Of a stretch of DNA of 5,701 nucleotides, positions 1-5,701 are shown piece after piece. The stretch lies in contig DAOUUR010000178.1 of the NCBI GenBank assembly GCA_030668045.1, forward strand, positions 1 to 5,701. Direction: 5' to 3'. The position numbers and the translations under genes are program-made. The stretch is from a bacterium. GTDB taxonomy: Bacteria > Zixibacteria > MSB-5A5 > GN15 > FEB-12. The notes beneath the pieces were generated by a model. It saw nothing but the letters and a program-made list of their open reading frames with translations, had not been told where the DNA came from and did no database searches. Every line of letters starts with the position of its first letter. The first letter of the stretch is position 1.

Positions 1-270
1 AGAGCGCTCTATCGATCCGACCGCGACGTGAAATACCAAATCAATTTATCGTACGTTTATTATCAGAGTGAACGATACAAGCTATCAATGGCTGAGGCGC
101 AGAAGGCCGCAAGGAAATTCCCACAGCTCCCGCAACCGTTCTTCCGATTGGGCATGGCGCAACACATGATGAAGATTGATGCCGCCGGGAAGAACTTGCA
201 GCGAGCGATTGATCTTGGTTTGAGAGGCGATGACCTGACGGTGGCGAAAGAAACATTAGCCAAACTATAG
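1..270 (+). CDS. TPR-repeat protein, C-terminal fragment (5' end outside window)
   Basis: The reading frame is open from the first base and ends at TAG 268-270, giving 89 visible residues. A GTG at 28 could be read as a start, but codons 1-9 are in frame and helical in character, so the gene most likely begins upstream of the window. The fragment looks like about two tetratricopeptide repeats. Helix pairs fall around residues 11-41 and 45-73, with equivalent leucines L16 and L50 spaced 34 residues apart, an 'LSYVYY' / 'LGMAQH' helix A in each repeat, and P41 closing the first. TPR units mediate protein-protein contacts and carry no catalytic information. The missing N-terminal part could be more repeats or an enzyme domain such as a glycosyltransferase, which would fit the sugar-nucleotide genes just downstream. 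The next gene starts 22 bases later on the same strand, so they are probably co-transcribed. Assignment as TPR is fairly secure; the function is unknown. Confidence 0.7.
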   Translation, partial: RALYRSDRDVKYQINLSYVYYQSERYKLSMAEAQKAARKFPQLPQPFFRLGMAQHMMKIDAAGKNLQRAIDLGLRGDDLTVAKETLAKL

Positions 271-280
271 GGTTGGCGTT

Positions 281-287
281 GAGGAAG
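281..287 (+). promoter_or_regulatory. Shine-Dalgarno sequence for the SDR gene (supports GTG start)
   Basis: GAGGAAG lies five bases before the GTG at 293. It is the best ribosome-binding match in the short gap after the TPR gene. It supports GTG 293 as the start, which places the Rossmann motif at residues 15-22, a normal position for this family. Confidence 0.6.
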
Positions 288-292
288 ATCGG

Positions 293-1309
293 GTGCAGAA
301 GCCGCCTGGAAAAATACGGAAGTTGATTCTTGTTACCGGAGGGGCGGGTTATGTCGGTTCGGTGCTGGTCGACCGACTCCTCGACAGCGGGCACCGCGTT
401 CGAGTCCTGGACAATCTCTCCCACGGCGACTCACCGTATCCGGGCAGATCGTTACTTCCATTTACGTCGAACGATAACTTTGATTTCATCTACGGTGACA
501 TTCGAGTTGAACGCGATGTTAAGACCGCCCTTGACTCAATAGATGCGGTCGTTCATCTGGCAGCGATCGTTGGCGATCCGGTGTGCAGCAAACATCCCGA
601 ACTGGCAACTGACGTAAACGAACGCGGATCGCAGCTTCTCTGTAGCCTGGCCATTAAGCACGGTATCAGACGGTTTGTCTTTGCCTCGACCTGTTCCAAC
701 TATGGCAGGATGGTTGATGCCGATGGATACGTCGATGAGACCTCGCCATTGAATCCGATTTCGCATTACGCTCGTCTCAAGGTTGGATTCGAACAATATC
801 TGTTGTCTCTCAACGAGTCCACCTTTGAACCGGTATGTCTGCGATTTGCCACCGCCTATGGTCTCTCACACCGCCCGCGCTTTGATCTGACCGTCAACGA
901 GTTCACACGTGAGTTGCTGATGAACCGGCGGCTCGATATCTACGGTGAACAATTCTGGCGACCATACTGTCACACTCACGATCTTGCTGCTGCCTGCATG
1001 ATGGCGGCGACCGCTCCCTCCGATCAGGTTGCCTACGAGGCTCTCAATGTGGGCGATACGGCCGAGAACTATCAAAAAAAGACGCTGGCCGAATTGATTG
1101 TCCGGCAACTGCCTGAAAGCGCTACCAATGTTCATTATGTCAAGAAAGATGAAGACCCCCGCGACTATCGTGTACGTTGCGACAAGATCAAGCAAGCGAT
1201 AGGTTTTGAGATTACCCGGCGTGTCCCCGATGGTATCCGGGAGATTATCGATGCTGTCAGCTCGGGTCTGATCGACAATCCTGATGATGAGTACTACGTC
1301 AATGACTGA
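293..1309 (+). CDS. NAD-dependent epimerase/dehydratase family protein (extended SDR, nucleotide-sugar enzyme)
   Basis: This is a complete 338-residue cytoplasmic enzyme of the extended short-chain dehydrogenase/reductase family, which is of usual length. The N-terminal Rossmann fold has TGGAGYVG at residues 15-22 (glycines 16, 19 and 22) and an acidic D40 in 'LDNLSHG', typical of NAD(H) binding. 'HLAA' (88-91) is the conserved strand-4 motif. The catalytic residues appear to be T133 in 'STCSNYG' and Y159-x-x-x-K163 in 'YARLK'. The Asp-Glu or Glu after the catalytic Thr that marks 4,6-dehydratases (RmlB and GMD types) is absent, so an epimerase or reductase role is more likely; this is inference from family knowledge. 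The C-terminal half carries 'RFATAYG' (184-190), a sugar-binding region 'RFDLTVNEF' (196-204) and 'RPYCHTHDLAAA' (223-234). The start is GTG with a good ribosome-binding site. The sugar nucleotidyltransferase follows after 16 bases, suggesting that this enzyme acts on its NDP-sugar product. The substrate is not determinable from sequence. Confidence 0.9.
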   Translation: MQKPPGKIRKLILVTGGAGYVGSVLVDRLLDSGHRVRVLDNLSHGDSPYPGRSLLPFTSNDNFDFIYGDIRVERDVKTALDSIDAVVHLAAIVGDPVCSKHPELATDVNERGSQLLCSLAIKHGIRRFVFASTCSNYGRMVDADGYVDETSPLNPISHYARLKVGFEQYLLSLNESTFEPVCLRFATAYGLSHRPRFDLTVNEFTRELLMNRRLDIYGEQFWRPYCHTHDLAAACMMAATAPSDQVAYEALNVGDTAENYQKKTLAELIVRQLPESATNVHYVKKDEDPRDYRVRCDKIKQAIGFEITRRVPDGIREIIDAVSSGLIDNPDDEYYVND

Positions 1310-1310
1310 C

Positions 1311-1315
1311 AGGAA
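1311..1315 (+). promoter_or_regulatory. Shine-Dalgarno sequence for the nucleotidyltransferase gene
   Basis: AGGAA lies ten bases before ATG 1326 and directly after the upstream stop codon. In-frame ATG codons at 1284 and 1287 would add 13 or 14 residues ahead of the family's usual 'MQAIILAGG' beginning and would overlap the SDR gene. The position of this site favours 1326. Confidence 0.5.
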
Positions 1316-1325
1316 TAAAAACACG

Positions 1326-2027
1326 ATGCAGGCCATAATTCTGGCCGGAGGAAAAGGCACTCGTCTCGGCGCTCTCACCGCCGAGATACCAAAACCGTTG
1401 GTGTCGGTTGGTGGCAAGCCGATTATCGAGATTTTGCTTTCTCGATTGCGAAAGTCCGGAGTACAGGGTGCGGTGCTGGCGGTTAATCACATGGCTCATC
1501 TAATCGAAGATGTCCTCGGCGATGGCGACCGCTTCGATATGACGTTGCGATATTCGCAGGAGAAAGAACCGCTCTCTACCGTTGCTCCTCTCCGATTGAT
1601 CAACAACCTTCCCGACAATTTTCTGGTCGTCAACGGTGATGTCCTGACCGACCTTGACTTCCGCGCCGTCTATGACGATCACATCGCAAGCGGCGCCAAA
1701 CTCACGGTGGCAACGCACAAACGGATCAGCAAAATTGATTATGGTGTGCTTGATCTGAATTCGGAGGGCGAGGTGACAGGGTTTGTTGAGAAGCCTGAGT
1801 ACGACTTCACGGTGTCAATGGGTGTCTATGTATTCTCGCGCGATCTTCTCCGGTTTGTTCCCGAGAGTGGCGCTTTTGGGTTTGATGATCTGATGCTGAC
1901 ATTGCTGGAGAAAGGCGAGAAGATCAATACCTTCCCCTTTGAAGGCTACTGGCTCGATGTTGGGAGACCCGATGACCTCAAGCAGGCAAATCGAGACATT
2001 CACACAATTGAAAAACTACTGGAGTAA
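1326..2027 (+). CDS. Sugar-1-phosphate nucleotidyltransferase (NTP_transferase family)
   Basis: This 233-residue cytoplasmic enzyme joins a sugar 1-phosphate to an NTP to give an NDP-sugar and pyrophosphate. The nucleotide-binding signature LAGGKGTRL (residues 6-14) with PKP (22-24) is intact. D105 in 'VVNGDVLTDLD' is the expected metal-binding aspartate, 'FVEKP' (153-157) is the sugar-binding motif, and D211 in 'GYWLDVGRPDD' (207-217) is the second metal ligand. The protein is a bare catalytic domain, without the C-terminal left-handed beta-helix or coiled domains of GlmU or full-length GMP pyrophosphorylases. The usual 'PLGTAG' stretch reads 'PLSTVAPL' (82-89), which I recall from a subfamily annotated only as sugar nucleotidyltransferase or mannose-1-phosphate guanylyltransferase-like. 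ATG 1326 is chosen because it gives the canonical N-terminus and has its own ribosome-binding site; ATG 1284 is possible but less likely. It is the last gene of the + strand operon and is paired with the SDR enzyme. NTP and sugar specificity are unknown. Confidence 0.9.
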   Translation: MQAIILAGGKGTRLGALTAEIPKPLVSVGGKPIIEILLSRLRKSGVQGAVLAVNHMAHLIEDVLGDGDRFDMTLRYSQEKEPLSTVAPLRLINNLPDNFLVVNGDVLTDLDFRAVYDDHIASGAKLTVATHKRISKIDYGVLDLNSEGEVTGFVEKPEYDFTVSMGVYVFSRDLLRFVPESGAFGFDDLMLTLLEKGEKINTFPFEGYWLDVGRPDDLKQANRDIHTIEKLLE

Positions 2028-2028
2028 A

Positions 2029-2068
2029 GTCAGTCGCTTGCAACTGGCGTCAACGAAAGCAAACTGAC
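2029..2068. repeat. Imperfect inverted repeat at the convergent gene junction (possible weak terminator)
   Basis: GTCAGT (2029-2034) pairs with ACTGAC (2063-2068), and GCTT (2036-2039) pairs with AAGC (2057-2060). This gives a 10-bp stem with a small internal loop and a 17-base apical loop. It spans the end of the acylase gene, starting two bases after the nucleotidyltransferase stop. On the - strand the stem is followed by only three T residues, and on the + strand by none. A normal intrinsic terminator is therefore not supported and any termination role is a guess. Confidence 0.3.
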
Positions 2069-4393
2069 AGACCCCTCAAAGACTTTGGTCCGACTGATTG
2101 GTACATTCCAGTACTGACCATCCCGCCACCTCTGGTTGAAATCAAAAAAGTGTCGGCTCATGGGGTTGCCGGAATTGCCCGCCGGCAGAACCATCATAGC
2201 GCCATCGACGTCACCCATGTCGATAACAAACCGCCAGCTCGGCCCGACGATTGAATGAAAAGTTGAGTCGTCTCCAGCACGATTGAACGAAGCGTCCAAT
2301 GTGCCCGCCGTACCGCTCCACGGCCAGGGACCATACGACAGATCAAGCAGCGATCCAATGATCGGGATCATTGCCATCGGATGCCGCATCGAAAGTGTCT
2401 GCGCCTCGCCCCATGTTTTCTCGCCGGTAAGACTTAGCGCTTCCTGCAGGGCAGCGGTAGCTATCTGGGAGCGTGTCTCGGTCTGTTCGAGAGTGTTGAT
2501 ATTATCGATCCATTTGGAATTGTCGGAAAAGTAAATTTCGTCAAGCTTCACAGCAGACACCTGCTGACTGTATTGTCCAAGCTGATCCTCAAAGATCATT
2601 GCCGTCAACTGCCTGAGGAAAACACGAATCAATAATATCTCGCGAGATTCAACGCCGGTCGATCCGTCCCAATTTCGCAGAGCCTCTGTTCGTTCTTGCA
2701 GACCGATATCATCAAGCAATCCGATCACCTCGTCCCGCCAGCGCAGCATTGAACAATCAATCTGGTCACCCTGGAAATTCTGCATCTGCTCGAAATCGAC
2801 AGTTTCATTTGCACTCAACAGGTCGGTGATGCGGATGATGCGATTGGCGAAAAAATCTCCGAGGAGATCGTAAGGAAGATCGTCAGTCGGTTTGTTGTTG
2901 CAGGTTGCCAGCCAGCCTTCCGATGGATTCAGCGCCTGTGGCGTTTGCTCCAGTGGATAGTAGGCGACGTCTCGGTCGGGTAAGGATGACCCCTCCATAG
3001 GGAAAAACGCGGTTTCGCTGGCTCGAATCGGAACCGGTACGCCTAACTGATAACCGATGTTGCCGCTCGAATCGGCATAGACCCAATTGGCGTTGAGAGC
3101 GCCCATGTTGATAACGGTCTGTTGAAACTGTTCAAACGAGGTGACGGTCGCCAGCTCGAATGCGGCGTTCACGGCGCGGTCGAGATCAATGTCATACCCT
3201 GCCCAGTGCAAGGCGGTAACAAATTCACCGGTGGCAGATTGATCAATAACCGGACCGTGACGTGTGTGTCTGATTGTTACGATCTCCGGGGTATCGCTTC
3301 CTGCTATATTGATTGTGTCAACGCTGGTGTCGAACGGTCGCCAACCGTCGGGGGTGAGGTACTGGCCGGAATCATCCGGGTTAACTTGTTCTCGGTAGTA
3401 GTCAGTGATGTCGATACCGGCCGCCGTGAAAGCAAACGCCGCCGCGCGACTGTGCCCCATGATAATCGCCGGTATTCCGGCGGTTGTGATGCCGACCGCA
3501 TCAAGCTCGGTTTCGTTAACATGCAGGCCGACCTGATACCAGAACTGGGGCAGGCGAGTTATTTCCAGATGAGGATCGGAGGCCAGCATAGCATGACCGC
3601 TTTGGCTTTTTTCGGGCGCCACTACCCACGCATTGGAAGCTCTGCTGAAGCCAAACGGAAGGTTATCATTGGAAAACAACCAGTCATGAACCGACTTCTG
3701 GATTATGCTGGAGTGTCGATTGTCTGGAGCCACAGTTGTTGGTACCCAGTTCGGATAAGAGGGCGCCAGATCGGACGATGTTTCGGTACCAAGCTCCTCG
3801 AACAGTTTGAGTCGGAACTCATCGCGGCTCATCAATGCATGAGAGACCCATGTCTGAAAACTCAGAGCGCTCAGGCAGTCATGAATGCTCCACGGTTCGT
3901 AATCAATTGGCAACAGCCAGAACTCAAACGGCATCGCGCGACAGGTCCTTTGGTACGCATTGATACCATCGCAGTAGGCCTGCAATCGTTCTCGGTTTTT
4001 CTCTGATAGCGATTTGGAAGTTTCGCTGGCGATACGATGATGACCGATCCGTCGCTGATCAATATCAACATCAATCGTCACCTCGCCGAGCATCTCCGAG
4101 AGTCGTCCCTGAGCCATACGACGAAGCAACTCCATTTGAAACAGCCGGTCCGCCGCGTGCTGGTAACCAAGGGCCACAAGCATGTCGTGTTCGTTCTCAG
4201 CCCATATCTGCGGAATGCCCATCTGATCGTAAGTGATCTCGACGGTGCTCTCAAGCTCCGGCAATGCTATCTGTCCTTTGGTGACCGGGGTCGATAGTTG
4301 GAAGGTCGTATAGGCAAAGATCACAAACCCGGTGACCAGGCCGAACAGGGAGATCAGCAGAAAACGAACGAGCTGTCGCGCACGATTGTTCAT
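2030..4393 (-). CDS. Penicillin acylase family protein (Ntn hydrolase, S45 type)
   Basis: This complete 787-residue precursor belongs to the N-terminal-nucleophile amidase family that includes penicillin G, cephalosporin and acyl-homoserine-lactone acylases. Residues 1-10 are basic and 11-27 are hydrophobic, forming a signal peptide or membrane anchor, so it should act in the periplasm or on the cell surface. The alpha-chain region (about 45-225) has 'GYQHAADRLFQMELLRR' (76-92) and E157 in 'PFEFWLLP', a likely calcium ligand. A probable spacer covers about 226-252. The predicted autocleavage precedes S253 in 'ASNAWVV', freeing the catalytic Ser as beta-1. H275 in 'SDPHL' is beta-23, as in cephalosporin and AHL acylases. 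D328 and D331 match the calcium-binding aspartates. N436 in 'NWVYAD' is the expected oxyanion Asn, and R457 follows at the expected spacing. The C-terminus has 'GPSWRFVIDMGD' (717-728) and 'PAGNSGNPMSRHFFD' (737-751). The start overlaps the symporter stop (ATGA). The fold and catalytic type are secure; the substrate is unknown. Confidence 0.92.
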   Translation of the reverse strand: MNNRARQLVRFLLISLFGLVTGFVIFAYTTFQLSTPVTKGQIALPELESTVEITYDQMGIPQIWAENEHDMLVALGYQHAADRLFQMELLRRMAQGRLSEMLGEVTIDVDIDQRRIGHHRIASETSKSLSEKNRERLQAYCDGINAYQRTCRAMPFEFWLLPIDYEPWSIHDCLSALSFQTWVSHALMSRDEFRLKLFEELGTETSSDLAPSYPNWVPTTVAPDNRHSSIIQKSVHDWLFSNDNLPFGFSRASNAWVVAPEKSQSGHAMLASDPHLEITRLPQFWYQVGLHVNETELDAVGITTAGIPAIIMGHSRAAAFAFTAAGIDITDYYREQVNPDDSGQYLTPDGWRPFDTSVDTINIAGSDTPEIVTIRHTRHGPVIDQSATGEFVTALHWAGYDIDLDRAVNAAFELATVTSFEQFQQTVINMGALNANWVYADSSGNIGYQLGVPVPIRASETAFFPMEGSSLPDRDVAYYPLEQTPQALNPSEGWLATCNNKPTDDLPYDLLGDFFANRIIRITDLLSANETVDFEQMQNFQGDQIDCSMLRWRDEVIGLLDDIGLQERTEALRNWDGSTGVESREILLIRVFLRQLTAMIFEDQLGQYSQQVSAVKLDEIYFSDNSKWIDNINTLEQTETRSQIATAALQEALSLTGEKTWGEAQTLSMRHPMAMIPIIGSLLDLSYGPWPWSGTAGTLDASFNRAGDDSTFHSIVGPSWRFVIDMGDVDGAMMVLPAGNSGNPMSRHFFDFNQRWRDGQYWNVPISRTKVFEGSVSLLSLTPVASD

Positions 4394-4408
4394 TGTTGTT
4401 CGGCCTTT
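4390..4408 (-). promoter_or_regulatory. ATGA stop-start overlap and ribosome-binding site coupling symporter to acylase
   Basis: On the - strand the acylase ATG (4393-4391) overlaps the symporter TGA (4392-4390) as ATGA. A purine-rich AAAGG (4408-4404) lies ten bases before the ATG, inside the last codons of the symporter. This arrangement is typical of translational coupling within an operon and supports both the acylase start and co-expression. Confidence 0.65.
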
Positions 4409-5701
4409 CTCTCACTTACCAATGAAAAGACGATCACAGCAATAAACGACAGGACAAAAGCCGGGACTAATTCGTAGATCATGCCTTTGAGTACGGGAAC
4501 GTTTTTCCAGACGACCGTTACCGTCAACCCGGTGATCATGCCGGCTATCGCTCCAGACTTGTTGGCCTTCTTCCACATCAAGCCGAGTATCACAACCGGT
4601 CCGAACGCTGCCCCCAGCGCCGACCAGGCATAGAGAACAAACTCGAAGATGACGCGGTTTTCACTCAGAGCGAACAACACCGAAAAAACAGCCAGGACGA
4701 TTAGAACCCATTTGTCGAGGCGCTGAAGTATTTTCAATCTGGTGCGGGGGTCAGTATCGGATCCGTTCTTGCCCTTACCGAACCAGGGGATAACGTCACG
4801 TGAGATTGCCGATGATACAACGATCAATTGCGAGTCGGCGGTCGAGCAGATGGCCGATACAATCGCAGCGATCACAAACCCACCCAGAATCGGTGGCAGG
4901 AAGTCACCACATGCGATTGGCAGAGCTTGTTCGGGATCGGCGAGATTCGAATAATAGGCACGGGCGAACATGCCGAATATAATTGCACCCATATAGACAA
5001 GAATGAACCAGAAGAACGCCACCACGCCCGCCATCTTGACCGTCGCAAAATTACGCGCGGCCATGAATCGGGAAAGAACATGCGGTTGTCCCGGGTAACC
5101 AAGGCCGATACCGATCATCCCCACAACAAACCCGGCCAGTGAATAGCCGATCTTTCCCCCCGATGGTGTGAGCAGGTCAGGACTGAGCTTGTTGATGGCA
5201 ATGGCAAAATTATCCATGCTGCCCAACTGTGTGTAGAGAACTATCGGCATACCGATTAGCGCGACTACCATAAACGAACCCTGCACAATGTCTGTCCAGC
5301 ACACAGCTCGAAAGCCACCTGTTATCGTGTAAGCAAGAACGATAACTGCGCCGATAAGAACACCGAGCCAGTATGGCAATTCAAAGACTGCACCAAACGC
5401 TTTACCGGCGGCATTCATTTGCGCGGCCACATAGCCGAGCATTGATGCGGTGATTATTATCACCGCCGTTAGACGAAGCCCCGCGGAGTTTGCACCGAAA
5501 CGGTGACAGATGTATTGCGGTAGAGTTACCGCACCTGATGCTGCCGTGCTCTTGCGAAGTCGTTCCGCCAGCACGAACCAGTTGAAGAGATACCCCAGGC
5601 CGATCCCCGGCACGATCCACAGCGCCGAGAGACCATCGCTAAACGCCAGCCCGACCAGACCCAGCATCACCCAGCCCGACTCCGAAGATGCCGAGGCTGA
5701 C
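4390..5701 (-). CDS. Sodium:solute symporter, PutP (sodium/proline) type, N-terminus outside window
   Basis: This is an inner-membrane Na+-coupled transporter of the SSS family. The visible 436 residues stay open to the right edge. A GTG at 5670 is internal, because the preceding codons read SASASSESGW and align with the first sodium-site helix of PutP (ASDMSGW). About 50-60 N-terminal residues are probably missing, for a total near the usual 500. In fragment numbering, roughly eleven hydrophobic helices are visible. Family motifs are 'GGFRAVCWTDIVQG' (128-141), 'GYPGQPHVLSRFMAA' (201-215), 'CSTADSQLIVVSSA' (285-298, the helix that supplies Ser/Thr sodium ligands) and 'YAWSALGAAFGPVVI' (357-371). 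'GAIAGMITG' (383-391) and 'YELVPAF' (409-415) follow. These resemble E. coli PutP closely in the C-terminal half, so proline is the leading guess. The first-helix residues differ (Ser-Glu where PutP has Asp55-Met56), so another amino acid or solute is possible. The acylase follows with an ATGA overlap. The promoter lies outside the window. Confidence 0.88.
   Translation of the reverse strand, partial: SASASSESGWVMLGLVGLAFSDGLSALWIVPGIGLGYLFNWFVLAERLRKSTAASGAVTLPQYICHRFGANSAGLRLTAVIIITASMLGYVAAQMNAAGKAFGAVFELPYWLGVLIGAVIVLAYTITGGFRAVCWTDIVQGSFMVVALIGMPIVLYTQLGSMDNFAIAINKLSPDLLTPSGGKIGYSLAGFVVGMIGIGLGYPGQPHVLSRFMAARNFATVKMAGVVAFFWFILVYMGAIIFGMFARAYYSNLADPEQALPIACGDFLPPILGGFVIAAIVSAICSTADSQLIVVSSAISRDVIPWFGKGKNGSDTDPRTRLKILQRLDKWVLIVLAVFSVLFALSENRVIFEFVLYAWSALGAAFGPVVILGLMWKKANKSGAIAGMITGLTVTVVWKNVPVLKGMIYELVPAFVLSFIAVIVFSLVSERKAEQQ

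Noticed and set aside
28..30. GTG as the true start of the TPR protein
   Set aside because: The frame is open to base 1, the gene would be only 80 residues, and no clear ribosome-binding site precedes the GTG.
41..424. A 127-codon open frame on the - strand across the TPR/SDR boundary
   Set aside because: It covers the TPR end and the conserved Rossmann motif of the SDR gene on the other strand, and its low-complexity, Ser/Pro-rich translation does not look like a protein.
1284..1325. Upstream in-frame ATG start for the nucleotidyltransferase
   Set aside because: It would add 14 residues before the canonical N-terminus and overlap the SDR gene by 26 bases. ATG 1326 has its own ribosome-binding site and the expected start.
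866..1417. A 183-codon open frame on the - strand across the SDR/nucleotidyltransferase boundary
   Set aside because: It is antisense to two well-supported genes and its translation has no recognisable motifs; it is a shadow.
3122..4006. A 294-codon open frame on the + strand antisense to the acylase gene
   Set aside because: It lies wholly inside the acylase gene, which has clear family motifs throughout this stretch, including the nucleophile Ser and the calcium site. The antisense translation shows no recognisable domain and is best explained by codon bias of the opposite strand.
5665..5670. GTG/ATG codons as the true start of the symporter
   Set aside because: The frame stays open to the window edge, the preceding residues match the first transmembrane helix of PutP, and starting here would remove the conserved sodium-site helix.

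Overview
The window is ordinary bacterial coding DNA of intermediate GC. It is densely packed, has no RNA genes, mobile elements or CRISPR, and contains five protein-coding regions, two of them cut by the window edges. The lineage cannot be fixed from the sequence. A secreted or membrane-anchored penicillin-acylase-type Ntn hydrolase next to a Na+/solute symporter, and a nucleotide-sugar gene pair, would fit a Gram-negative or otherwise diderm bacterium, but this is only an inference.

Left half, + strand (1-2027): three genes run in the same direction with gaps of 22 and 16 bases, so they probably form one operon. They are the C-terminal end of a TPR-repeat protein (1-270), an NAD-dependent epimerase/dehydratase-type sugar-nucleotide enzyme with a GTG start (293-1309), and a sugar-1-phosphate nucleotidyltransferase (1326-2027). 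The last two look like a two-step module. The transferase would make an NDP-sugar and the SDR enzyme would modify it, probably for a surface glycan. The exact sugar cannot be read from the sequence.

Right half, - strand (2030-5701): a PutP-type sodium:solute symporter, whose N-terminus lies beyond the right edge, is followed by a 787-residue penicillin-acylase-family protein. The symporter stop and acylase start overlap as ATGA, so the two are very likely co-transcribed and translationally coupled. A reasonable inference is that the acylase cleaves an N-acyl or amide substrate outside the cytoplasm and the symporter imports a product, but no substrate can be proven here.

The two operons converge at 2027/2030 with only two bases between their stop codons. 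An imperfect inverted repeat covers this junction. No intergenic stretch exceeds 22 bases, so no promoter is visible; the promoters of both operons must lie outside the window or inside coding sequence. I see no convincing evidence of a wholly new system. The most interesting points are the coupled symporter-acylase pair, the active-site make-up of the acylase, the altered sodium-site region of the symporter and the unassigned sugar product of the SDR/transferase pair.
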